In this document: one piece after another, positions 1-7,668 of the stretch | Layout of the letters: each line of letters starts with the position of its first letter | Numbering within the stretch: the first letter of the stretch is position 1 | From: Scytonema sp. UIC 10036 | GTDB lineage: Bacteria > Cyanobacteriota > Cyanobacteriia > Cyanobacteriales > Nostocaceae | DNA: 36,302 nucleotides | Direction of reading: 5' to 3' | Assembly (NCBI RefSeq): GCF_009725235.1 | Contig: NZ_WJFC01000127.1 | Coordinates: 1 to 36,302 of the forward strand | The notes under the pieces: generated by a model | Seen by the model: the letters and a program-made list of their open reading frames with translations, nothing else | Database searches by the model: none | What the model was told of the DNA's origin: nothing | Translations under genes and position numbers: made by a program

Positions 1-28
1 CTCCCTACTCCCTACCCCCTACCTCTGC
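1..28. repeat. CCCTA-type short tandem repeat at window edge
   Basis: CTCCCTA/CCCCCTA units are repeated at the left edge. The stop codon of sucrose synthase lies inside them. Similar low-complexity tandem repeats are common beside cyanobacterial genes. The true extent is cut by the window. Confidence 0.6.
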
Positions 29-2430
29 ATATGCTGCTCTAAAATCTTTTCAGCTCTAGGTTTGAAGAGTAAATGGAATAAAGTTTCTAGATAGCGTCCC
101 CTGGCTTCACTATTTTCCTGATTGACAAAGTTCCAAAAACTGTAGAGTTTGGCAAGCAGTAATAACTGCTTGGTATGTAATTCCCAGTTGTATTTATTAC
201 GGATACGCTGAGTTACCCACTCTGATATTTTATACCAGTGCTCTGGCTGCATATCACATTGGTCAATAAAGTTCGATATTATCTTAGCTGTTCCATCTAA
301 ATCTGTAGGATTGACATGAAACTCATTTTCTCCGTCTTCAATAATTTCTAAAGAACCACCAAATTGTGTTGCAAAAATCGGTAACCCAGAACTCATTGCT
401 TCAAGAATGGCTCTACCAAAAGCTTCAAAGCGGGCAAAGTGAACAAAAAGACCTCCTCGAGCGGCAATTGCGCGGTAAGCTTCCCCAATTTCCATCAGGG
501 GAATGTGCATACCTATCCAACGAATGCGTCCGTGAAGATTGTATTCATTAATAATGTTATGAAGCCGTTCAATCTCTCTGGCTTCGTCTGAGTTGGTTGC
601 TTGCTCTGAATGTAATTTGTCAGAAAGGATAATTAAATTGCAACGTTCTTGTAAATCTCGACTTCGACCAAAACACTCTGCCAATCCTGCAAGATTATCT
701 ATGGGAGTGGTGCTACCAACAGCAAAAATCGGTCTCTTGTTTGTGTTTTCTAGATGTCCCAGAATTTGCGAGTCTTCGCGGGTAAAGAGTAAGTCTTTGA
801 CTCGTGCTTGAAGGTTGGGATCGCGGTTTTCTTTTTGATTGTAGGGGAAGAAAATATGTTCGTTCACCCCTGGTGGTACTGTGTTGAACTTGGGACTAAA
901 TAGGTCAATTCCATCTACTACATGGTACAACTGTGGCATTGTAAAGTTTTTGTATGACTCATATTGACCCATTGTGTCGGGTGTCCCTACAATTTCTTGA
1001 TAGGTCGATGTCACAATAAAGTCCGCCGCATTCATACCAATTATATCGGAGGTGTATTGGGCTGAGAAGTGGTATTTGTCTTCTAAGTCTTGCCAATACA
1101 AATTGCTGAATAAGTTTTTGGGCTTTTCTAGGGAATGAGCAATATTACAGTGAGTGACTTTCAAACGGCGTGCTAAAAGAAAAGCAACTAAATTCCCATC
1201 GCTGTAATTACCAATAATCAGGTCTGGTTTGCCTCGAAATTGTGCGAGTAACTCTCTTTCTGCGTCTAAGGCAAATGTTTCAAGATAGGGCCAAATTTCA
1301 AATTTAGAAATCCAGTTTTGCGTAATATTGGGATTAACGTCTAGGAAGGGAACGCGTAAAATCCAAGCATTTTCTGTACCTTGAACTTTTTCTAAGCGCA
1401 AGTTACATTGGGTTCCTTCACAATTGGGAATCAGGCGGGTGAGAATGGTTACTTGGGGTTGGATACCAAGAACTTCTAGCCCAGCGAGTTGGATTTCTTC
1501 GCGCAGTTTGTTTTCTAAACTTCGAGCTTGTTCGAGAACGTAGATGACTTGACCTGCTGTTTCGGGTCGTCCCATCACTCCTTCCTGTCCAACCCAGCCA
1601 TGTACGGAAACAAGTACAACACGGAAGACGGAGGGAACGCGGGAAACAAAGGCTTCTAGAATAGCAGGTTCAGGAGTGTCAATCAGTCGGTTGAGGAGTG
1701 CTAAGGTCTCCAGTACGCGAGATGCGGTGTTTCCCCAACCCGGTTCAAAACCCAAGTCTTGCAATTCATAGCGGAATTTTTCGTAGGGTTCGCTTGGGTG
1801 GCGATCGCTCAACAAACCAATAGCTAGTCTGACTTGTTGGGCAAACTGAGTTCCTGAGAGAATGCGACCGTTAATCAGTAGAGGAACGCCATCATACTGG
1901 CGTCGTTTTAGAACATCGTACAGGACTTCCAACCAATACCCAGGGGCTGTCAGCACTTGAGAACACAAGTACCGATTGAGAAACCCCAGCCCTTGACCAA
2001 TATTTCTGGGATCGTCAATTTTAGGAGAACCGCGATCGAAGGGTCGGAAATCTATTTCTAAGATTTGAGGCTGGTAGCGATCGACACGGCGATCGCGCAC
2101 ATCAAGAAGTTCTTGCGGTGTCATTTGCTCAAAGCTTGTAAGATTTGCCCCCAATCGCCAAGCTTCTTGAACACCTATCCGAGGTCGGAGAAGGAACCAA
2201 GCGCTTTCCTCCTCTAGAATGATTTCATGAGTGTAGTGAATAAGTTTGCCTAAAGAAGAAGAGTGAAAAAAATACGCTGGCTTTTGCGAGTGGTGACAAT
2301 AGTCCGCAAAAGCTTGCAAAATTTCGTTTCTCAGGAAGTACTTCTTCCCAGAAGCACTTAGATCGTAGACCAACTGACGCAGAGCCGTTTTCTCATCACT
2401 GTTTGCGACAGTTTGAACTAGTTCATGCAT
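19..2430 (-). CDS. susA: Sucrose synthase
   Basis: This 803-residue protein is a sucrose synthase, which reversibly converts sucrose plus NDP to NDP-glucose plus fructose in the cytoplasm and feeds glycogen or polysaccharide synthesis. It has the usual length (about 805) and domain order: an N-terminal sucrose-synthase regulatory region (to about residue 270), then a GT4 glycosyltransferase half. The retaining GT4 EX7E motif is visible in EAFGRAILEAMSSGLPI near the C-terminus. The open frame extends to a TTG at 2436, but the ATG at 2430 is preferred: AGGAG lies six bases upstream and MHELVQ is a typical start. The last residues and the stop run into a CCCTA-rich short tandem repeat at 1-28. 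It points away from the riboswitch-controlled genes on its right. Recognition of the family is secure. Confidence 0.95.
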   Translation of the reverse strand: MHELVQTVANSDEKTALRQLVYDLSASGKKYFLRNEILQAFADYCHHSQKPAYFFHSSSLGKLIHYTHEIILEEESAWFLLRPRIGVQEAWRLGANLTSFEQMTPQELLDVRDRRVDRYQPQILEIDFRPFDRGSPKIDDPRNIGQGLGFLNRYLCSQVLTAPGYWLEVLYDVLKRRQYDGVPLLINGRILSGTQFAQQVRLAIGLLSDRHPSEPYEKFRYELQDLGFEPGWGNTASRVLETLALLNRLIDTPEPAILEAFVSRVPSVFRVVLVSVHGWVGQEGVMGRPETAGQVIYVLEQARSLENKLREEIQLAGLEVLGIQPQVTILTRLIPNCEGTQCNLRLEKVQGTENAWILRVPFLDVNPNITQNWISKFEIWPYLETFALDAERELLAQFRGKPDLIIGNYSDGNLVAFLLARRLKVTHCNIAHSLEKPKNLFSNLYWQDLEDKYHFSAQYTSDIIGMNAADFIVTSTYQEIVGTPDTMGQYESYKNFTMPQLYHVVDGIDLFSPKFNTVPPGVNEHIFFPYNQKENRDPNLQARVKDLLFTREDSQILGHLENTNKRPIFAVGSTTPIDNLAGLAECFGRSRDLQERCNLIILSDKLHSEQATNSDEAREIERLHNIINEYNLHGRIRWIGMHIPLMEIGEAYRAIAARGGLFVHFARFEAFGRAILEAMSSGLPIFATQFGGSLEIIEDGENEFHVNPTDLDGTAKIISNFIDQCDMQPEHWYKISEWVTQRIRNKYNWELHTKQLLLLAKLYSFWNFVNQENSEARGRYLETLFHLLFKPRAEKILEQHMQR

Positions 2431-2605
2431 AGCCAACTCCTGACCGTTAGATAGACCGCAACCTCATTTTTCTCCCTGACTGAAATAACGATTTGCCTTG
2501 TTGTGACGCTTTCATAGAGGTTCACCCCCTACGTTAGCGCATATCTTGCTTTGGGATCAGCTTCCTTAGAAAGGATAAAGTATCAAGGATAAAGTATAAA
2601 CCGTT

Positions 2606-2705
2606 CACCTCGTTCCCAGGCAGAGCCTGGGAATGCCTCAAGAGAGGCTCCGCCTCCGGAAAGGTAAGCAACCCGGCAGTCTGCATTCCCAACCTTTAGC
2701 CAAAA
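2606..2705. repeat. Interspersed palindromic repeat, copy A
   Basis: CTCGTTCCCAGGC and GCCTGGGAATGCC form a hairpin, followed by an AGGCTCCGCCT palindrome and a GCATTCCCA right part. The same element recurs at 4757-4830, 5504-5530, 14583-14660 and 32123-32240. It looks like a small non-coding interspersed element. It lies in the 700-base gap upstream of the riboswitch, and I see no gene in that gap. Confidence 0.75.
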
Positions 2706-2844
2706 GCGAGAGAAGGACAAAGTATAAATTTTTACATTTAATACTTTCTTCTTATTTCTTAAGTAAAGATTATTTTGAGAAATTAAAATAGAGATTGACT
2801 GCTCTAGCATTTCAGTATTATTTTATGTATTGATTGGGAAAAGT

Positions 2845-2985
2845 CGCCTAATTCAATCCAGTTATGTGGTTAAAGAATCTAAAACACTGGGTTAGAAGCG
2901 GAGGAACCAATGTATCGGGGCGAATCTTTGGAGAAAGAGAGGCACCTTCCAGCCTTAGCCCGTCAGCTAACTCCGTCGGCATTGG
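2845..2985 (+). promoter_or_regulatory. Cyclic-di-AMP riboswitch (ydaO/yuaA type)
   Basis: The block carries the conserved landmarks of the ydaO family: CGCCTAAT at 2845-2852 as the 5' P1 strand, GCGGAGGAACC at 2898-2908, TCGGGGCGAATC at 2915-2926, and AGCCCGTCAGCTAACTCCGT at 2957-2976, whose following CGGC can close P1. Family members bind c-di-AMP and control osmolyte, potassium or cell-wall genes. It reads toward the small gene at 3135 and the permease at 3443, so these are the likely targets. This is pattern recognition; no covariance search was run. Confidence 0.8.
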
Positions 2986-3030
2986 AAGGAGTATCAATGG
3001 TAGAGGCTTGCATTAAGCTGCATTCCTAAG

Positions 3031-3131
3031 ATCCTCCTACATGTAACACACAGCACATCTTAGAAACCCGTGATATCCAGCAATAACCCATGTTTATTGC
3101 TAAGTAGATCTAGTTCCAAACTAAGGAGGAT
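3031..3131 (+). promoter_or_regulatory. Possible anti-Shine-Dalgarno switch downstream of the riboswitch
   Basis: ATCCTCCT at 3031-3038 is an exact reverse complement of AGGAGGAT at 3124-3131, the strong Shine-Dalgarno of the gene starting at 3135. Between them, AGCAATAA and TTATTGCT (about 3079-3101) form another hairpin with no following U-run. This fits ligand-dependent sequestration of the ribosome binding site rather than an intrinsic terminator. It is inferred from base pairing only. Confidence 0.45.
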
Positions 3132-3134
3132 AAA

Positions 3135-3380
3135 ATGCCTATCCAAAATCGCACATTCTTTAGCGAACACGTTACCTTTTTGCCAGAAAACCAATTTAAG
3201 GAAATTGGTGAGTGTGCAGGTAAAAAACTTTTACTGATTGGTAGAACCAAAGGTTACGGCGAACCAATTGTGGCTACAAGTCAGACAGAAGAGCCAAGCC
3301 AAGAAGATTTATACGCCTACGATCTTTACGAACTGCTAAAGTTGGGCAACGAGCCAGTTACAATTGTGGAAGAAATATAA
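3135..3380 (+). CDS. Small conserved-looking hypothetical protein behind the riboswitch
   Basis: This is an 81-residue acidic, soluble protein with no signal peptide or membrane segment. I do not recognise the family. The start is well supported by AGGAGGAT four bases before the ATG. It sits 150 bases downstream of the riboswitch core and 62 bases before a permease, so it may be a cytoplasmic partner or regulator of that transporter under c-di-AMP control. That role is inferred from position only. Confidence 0.7.
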   Translation: MPIQNRTFFSEHVTFLPENQFKEIGECAGKKLLLIGRTKGYGEPIVATSQTEEPSQEDLYAYDLYELLKLGNEPVTIVEEI

Positions 3381-3405
3381 AACAGTAATCAGTACTAGTC
3401 ATCCG

Positions 3406-3440
3406 TCACTGGTCACTGGTCACTGGTCACTGGTCACTGA
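3406..3440. repeat. TCACTGG heptamer tandem repeat (5 units)
   Basis: Four perfect TCACTGG units and a final TCACTGA fill the space just before the permease start at 3443. They resemble cyanobacterial short tandemly repeated repetitive sequences. The opposite-strand version of the same heptamer follows the permease at 4726-4743. Confidence 0.85.
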
Positions 3441-3442
3441 TT

Positions 3443-4741
3443 ATGAATAACCGCAGGTTAGATACTTTCTCCCTGGCGGCTTTATTGGTTTCAGCACATT
3501 ATGGTTTGGGATTTCTTTTAGGAACAGCAGAGAAATCCCTGACTCATGGTGCGGCTGGTAGCCTTTATGCTGTCTCTCTTGGCTTGGGTACAATTGCTCT
3601 CATAGCATTGGCAAAGTTTTACTGGACGCAAACAGAACAAATTTGGACTCTCCTTGGTTCTGCTTATGGCAGTGGAGTAAAAATATTTGTAGGGCTAATG
3701 TCTTGGGTTTCCCTGATTGGTATTGAAGCCGTACAGTTAATTTCCGCCGCCTTTATCCTCAAAGTCTTTGGCATCCCAACTATACCCACAATGATTGTTT
3801 TGGCAACTTTGTTTGCCATTCTCTCTTTGTTACCAGTAGAGAAAGCAGGCTCTATCTTGCGAGGGTTGCTTGTTATCAATTTTTTGGCTCTTCTTTACGG
3901 GCTGTGGGTGCTTCATGGGTTTCCTGAGTATTTGCGATCGCCGTTAGAGTTTGCAAATTCACTTCAATTAGAAAGCTTGCCAACAACAATAGGTATAACA
4001 CTTTCTACGGTTCTGTTGGTGCTGATAGATATGAAGTACCAAATGTATCTTGTTCAAGCAAAAGATATACAAAGTCTCTATAAAGGATGTCTTTTAGCAG
4101 GAATTTTGTTATTTTTGCTCGCTTTATTACCTTCAACAGTTGTGATAGCAGCTCATAAGGCTGGAGTTTTACCTGATGGTATAGGTGGTAAAGAAACTCT
4201 GCCCTATATTCTATCTTGGATTGCTGGTGGCACTGACAAACCCTTAGGTATTGCGTTGATTGTATCTTTACTAGTTCCTTCACTTGGTATTGGTAGCAGC
4301 ATATTACGAGTACAGAGCAAAATTATCTTGGATTTTAATATTCTGCCAATTTCTCTTATTAATAGGTTACTTATAACTTTTGGAAATGCGCTTTTTGGTT
4401 TGATTGTCGCTTTAAGAGGAGGCGAAATTGTGAGTTTAATTGTGGCTTTTTATGCTGCTTATGTCGGTGCAGTTATTGTTCCCTTTGCTGCTTATTTAAT
4501 TGCCCAAGGAAAACGCTATACTTTTGGTAAATCAAGTGTCCGGTTATCTTTAATTGCAAGCAGTTGTTCGTCAATATCTCTTTTAATTGTAACTTGTTTT
4601 AATTTCCATCTAGAACTCTTAGGGAGTACGGAATTAAACATCATGGCAGCAGGGATTTTCTCTGGAGTGTTATTTTTGATTATGGGTGAAGTTATAGAAA
4701 AATACTCCCCCACATCAAGAACAGCGACCAGTGACCAGTGA
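3443..4741 (+). CDS. LeuT-fold permease, sodium:solute-symporter-like
   Basis: This 432-residue integral membrane protein has roughly eleven or twelve hydrophobic segments. It begins with a segment containing HYGLGFLLGTAEKS, reminiscent of the unwound first helix of SSS/APC transporters. It should sit in the inner membrane and move a small solute; the substrate cannot be told. No clear Shine-Dalgarno is seen because a heptamer repeat occupies the leader, so translation may depend on the upstream small gene and its riboswitch. The C-terminal TSDQ and stop are encoded by the downstream ACCAGTG repeat, which suggests the repeat replaced or extended the original end. Assignment to SSS rather than another LeuT-fold family is tentative. 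Confidence 0.75.
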   Translation: MNNRRLDTFSLAALLVSAHYGLGFLLGTAEKSLTHGAAGSLYAVSLGLGTIALIALAKFYWTQTEQIWTLLGSAYGSGVKIFVGLMSWVSLIGIEAVQLISAAFILKVFGIPTIPTMIVLATLFAILSLLPVEKAGSILRGLLVINFLALLYGLWVLHGFPEYLRSPLEFANSLQLESLPTTIGITLSTVLLVLIDMKYQMYLVQAKDIQSLYKGCLLAGILLFLLALLPSTVVIAAHKAGVLPDGIGGKETLPYILSWIAGGTDKPLGIALIVSLLVPSLGIGSSILRVQSKIILDFNILPISLINRLLITFGNALFGLIVALRGGEIVSLIVAFYAAYVGAVIVPFAAYLIAQGKRYTFGKSSVRLSLIASSCSSISLLIVTCFNFHLELLGSTELNIMAAGIFSGVLFLIMGEVIEKYSPTSRTATSDQ

Positions 4742-4743
4742 CC
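4726..4743. repeat. ACCAGTG heptamer repeat at permease 3' end
   Basis: Tandem ACCAGTG units overlap the last codons of the permease. The unit is the reverse complement of the TCACTGG unit upstream at 3406-3440, so the gene is bracketed by inverted heptamer repeats. Confidence 0.75.
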
Positions 4744-4756
4744 GCGCTCTCGTCTC

Positions 4757-4830
4757 TCGTTCCCTCGTCTCTCGTCTCTCGTTCCCAGGCTCCGCCTGGG
4801 AATGCCTTCATTAGAGGCTCTGCCTCTTGT
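4757..4830. repeat. Interspersed palindromic repeat, copy B
   Basis: CTCGTTCCCAGGCT/CCGCCTGGGAATGCC hairpin followed by AGGCTCTGCCT. Its right part overlaps the 3' end of the truncated retropepsin-like frame (4811-4987), so it probably caused that truncation. Confidence 0.75.
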
Positions 4831-4987
4831 ATTCAAAAACGTTGACATCAGCGCCTATATCAAGCAAAGCAGTAACTTGTAAGAAGCGATCGCCATGATT
4901 CAACACTAAGTTCAAAAATGGAACATGAAGAGTCAAACCTAAATTATTTTTCTTTTTAGTGTGAGCAAATCTCTGTCCTTTAGACAT
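4811..4987 (-). pseudogene. Truncated retropepsin-like aspartic protease remnant
   Basis: This is a 58-codon frame with ATG at 4987 and stop at 4811. The stretch VTALLDIGADVNVF matches the active-site loop of cyanobacterial retropepsin-like proteins (usually LVDSGADVNVLP), with Ile where Ser/Thr of the D-S/T-G triad is expected. Everything after the loop is missing and the tail is encoded by interspersed repeat copy B. Its ATG overlaps the stop of the upstream frame (AATGTCTAA), the usual sign of a translationally coupled pair. It is almost certainly non-functional. Confidence 0.55.
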
Positions 4988-5501
4988 TTTTACTATGTTT
5001 ATACTCTTCTAGCATTTTATTCATTTTATAAGCAGCTTCATAAGAATCATAAGACGAATCCATAGAGTCATTTACATGAGATTGAAACTTATTCCATCGC
5101 GTACCCTTGGAACCAACACGATCCACCCAATAAGGCAATGTGAATAATCCATCCTCATCTTGTACCAACCATTGCAAAGACTGACTGCGATCGCTTTCTG
5201 ACCACACTGTTACAGAATTGACTAAATCCCGACTTTCTCCCAAGCATAAACCACCAAAACGCTCTATTGAAGCGGGGTTTGTAAATGCTTGTTCTAACCT
5301 TTCTGATAATGTTGTTTGGGATTTATCAGTTTGAGAATCAATCCAAGTAATAAATCTCACATCAGTGAGTAATTCTTGGTAATCTGGTCTGGAGTTTGTT
5401 GGATCGTGAATGTCTTTTTTCTTGAAACGGCGAAAAGTACGGATGACGGTTGATTTTTGAGGTTGAGAAAGAACAGCGTTACCGGAGGTCGGACTCCCCA
5501 C
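4980..5501 (-). pseudogene. Chimeric relic containing a second cas5 copy
   Basis: The frame is 173 codons with a GTG start. From about 5482 down to 5093 it is nearly the same DNA as the cas5 gene at 21519-21907, with roughly 25 differences in 390 bases by eye. It spans LSQPQKST to VGSKGTRW of Cas5. The Cas5 N-terminus (about 65 residues) is absent and replaced by sequence next to repeat copy C. The last 35 residues (from KFQSHVNDSMDSSYDSYEAA) are unrelated to Cas5 and probably belong to a small gene once coupled to the retropepsin frame downstream. It cannot encode a complete Cas5. The frame is still open, which suggests a fairly recent rearrangement. Confidence 0.8.
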
Positions 5502-5503
5502 CT

Positions 5504-5530
5504 CGTTTCCAGGCTCTGCCTGGGAATGCC
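5504..5530. repeat. Interspersed palindromic repeat, partial copy C
   Basis: CCTCGTTTCCAGGCT and CTGCCTGGGAATGCC mark a partial copy of the interspersed element exactly at the broken 5' end of the cas5 relic. Confidence 0.65.
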
Positions 5531-5871
5531 TTCTTTTTTTTCTAAGTTTTTTTATTTGTGACAGTTAGGGTGCGGAAGCGAGGTTACAAGGTGGTGTACT
5601 TGCAGACCTCTATGACTCTTAATTCACATCTACAAATTTTTGTCAAGTTCATTCTTATCAATTTTTAACCATTGTTGTTACTGTACCTCACTAGACTGAG
5701 AAATCATATATAAAATGTTTACTATCAAGCTATTATAGTGTAATGTAATGTAATTGATTGAAGTAGCAATAAATTCTCAAAAAATTAGGTACTAAGTGTA
5801 TTAAGACTTATAATCGTGAATGAGAATTTAAGGAATTAAATGTAAAAACTGCTACTTTAGAAAATTGCTAG
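5531..5871. other. AT-rich intergenic region
   Basis: About 340 bases without a credible gene. It becomes strongly AT-rich before the start at 5872 and probably contains that gene's promoter, but I cannot single out a convincing -35/-10 pair or a Shine-Dalgarno. Confidence 0.5.
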
Positions 5872-7305
5872 ATGTATAAACTAGAACAAAGTAAAAAGAA
5901 ACGCAGACGAGGAGTTACACTAACTTCCATAGGAATTAAACGGTTACAGTCAGCAATTCTTTCCATGGAGATAGTAGAAAATAAAGGCGAGCGCTTAAGT
6001 CTAGAAGAACTGAGCGATCGCATTAATGTTTCCAGTAGAACTCTGAGTAAATTATGGTCTTCAAGTGTAGGTGTAGATCAAAAAACACTGAAACTTTGCT
6101 TTAGTGCTTTTAATTTGGAATTACAAAGCCAGGATTACACTAATGTAAGTGAAGCAAATGAAACTGAAACATCTGAGTTTTTGTGTGTTGGTTCAAATAC
6201 AGAAGAAAATTCATTTCAACCTTCCCACTTCACCTCATTTGTAGAAGAAGATCGCAAACAAACCCAACAGATAGAAAAACTTTGGTCATACCCGGATGGT
6301 GTTGTACCTTTAGATTCTGACTTTTATATTGAACGTCCGCCACTAGAAAGAAGGGTTTTTCAAGAAGTAACTACTAGTGGCTGCGTGATTCGGATTAGGG
6401 CCCCCAAACAGATGGGTAAAAGTTCACTTGTGTTGAGGCTATTAGCCTTTGCACAGAAGCTTGGGTATCAGACTGTGAATCTGAATTGCTACCAATTTGA
6501 GAATGAGTGTCTAACTGATTTAAATAAGCTGTTGCGTCGTCTTTGCTGGAAAATTGCAACAGAGTTAGGTATTGAACCCAACCTTAAGGAAAAATGGGAT
6601 GAAGAAATTGGCTACAGCGTGAGTAGCGGAATCTATTTAGAAAACTATTTGCTCGCTCAATGTCAAAGCCCAGTGGTTTTGGTGTTGAATGAGATTGACC
6701 GTTTTTTTGAATATCCTCACATTTGTCAAGATTTTTTTGCTTTACTACGGTCGTGGTGTGAGGAAGCACGACACAATCCCAACTGGCAAAAGCTGAGGTT
6801 AGTGATGGTTTATTCAACAGAAGAGTACATCTCTCTGGATATTAACCTCTCACCTTTTAATATTGGTCTACCGATTCGTCTGAACGAATTTACCCAAGGA
6901 CAAGTAGAAGATTTAGCTAGGCGGTATAATTTAAGCTCTTGTACATCTAAAGATATTGCCCAATTGATGTCACTGGTAGGGGGACATCCAGCACTGATTC
7001 AGATTAGTTTGTACTATCTTTGCTCTCAAGAAATGACTCTGCAAGAACTGATAGAGGATGCGATCGCCAATGGTGGCATCTACCGCTATCATTTATGGCG
7101 ACTCTGGCTAAAACTGCAAAAAAATCAGGCTTTAGCAAAGACTTATGCTAAAGTTCTGGTAGCAAAGCAAGGTATTTCTATCGATCCTATTGAGGCTTAC
7201 AAGCTTGAAAGTTTGGGATTAATTCGTTTTGAGGGCGCTCTCGTCTTACCACGTTTTGAACTCTACCGTGCTTATTTTCAAAAACTGTTATCGACAATTG
7301 TTTAA
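5872..7305 (+). CDS. HTH plus AAA-like ATPase (vMAP-type)
   Basis: This 477-residue protein has a basic N-terminal helix-turn-helix segment (about residues 13-85, GVTLTSIGIKRLQSAI ... LSLEELSDRINVSSRTLSKLW), like the N-terminal HTH of cyanobacterial vWA-MoxR-associated proteins. An AAA-like NTPase domain follows (about 145-475). Its Walker A is APKQMGKSS near residue 181 and its Walker B is VLVLNEIDRFF near 268. Proteins of this kind are common in filamentous cyanobacteria and are thought to be signalling or conflict-type NTPases; the function is not established. It is followed 363 bases later by a second AAA-like gene on the same strand, so the two may work together. Confidence 0.8.
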   Translation: MYKLEQSKKKRRRGVTLTSIGIKRLQSAILSMEIVENKGERLSLEELSDRINVSSRTLSKLWSSSVGVDQKTLKLCFSAFNLELQSQDYTNVSEANETETSEFLCVGSNTEENSFQPSHFTSFVEEDRKQTQQIEKLWSYPDGVVPLDSDFYIERPPLERRVFQEVTTSGCVIRIRAPKQMGKSSLVLRLLAFAQKLGYQTVNLNCYQFENECLTDLNKLLRRLCWKIATELGIEPNLKEKWDEEIGYSVSSGIYLENYLLAQCQSPVVLVLNEIDRFFEYPHICQDFFALLRSWCEEARHNPNWQKLRLVMVYSTEEYISLDINLSPFNIGLPIRLNEFTQGQVEDLARRYNLSSCTSKDIAQLMSLVGGHPALIQISLYYLCSQEMTLQELIEDAIANGGIYRYHLWRLWLKLQKNQALAKTYAKVLVAKQGISIDPIEAYKLESLGLIRFEGALVLPRFELYRAYFQKLLSTIV

Positions 7306-7668
7306 CAATAGATTTTCCAAAGAATGAAAGATGTAATGGCGTTAACTGTTTCAAAATTATCATGTAAGATTTGTTCTGGTTTGATGAGTCATAAAATTAA
7401 AATTCTTGGTAAGTAGTAACAATTTGATTTATCAAACTATAATCCATTAATCTGGAAGAAATAACAAGGAAAGTTAAGAAATTTAAGAAGAAAGTAAATA
7501 TTTTTTTGGGAAAGTTAAGAAAGTTTAGGGTAAAAATAGTGAAGACATTGTTGGCAAAATAAATAGTATCAAATCGTACTGTAAAGCTGATGATATTGAT
7601 TTTTAATAAATAATCGAAAAATTGGGAATAATTCTGTTATCATTTGTACATGATAATCACATTTCAAT
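7306..7668. promoter_or_regulatory. AT-rich intergenic region with a shared 23-base motif
   Basis: No gene is seen. 7465-7487 is an exact reverse complement of 13239-13261 and matches 11475-11497 with one mismatch. Its core is TTAAGAAATTT. A weaker second copy (GGAAAGTTAAGAAAGTTTA) lies at about 7509-7527. The same motif in three promoter-side regions suggests a regulatory or repeat-element origin. Confidence 0.5.

Noticed and set aside
3079..3101. AGCAATAA/TTATTGCT hairpin as a riboswitch terminator
   Set aside because: There is no U-tract after the stem, so a translational mechanism is favoured.
4516..4848. Minus-strand 110-codon frame
   Set aside because: It is antisense to the permease end and composed largely of interspersed repeats.
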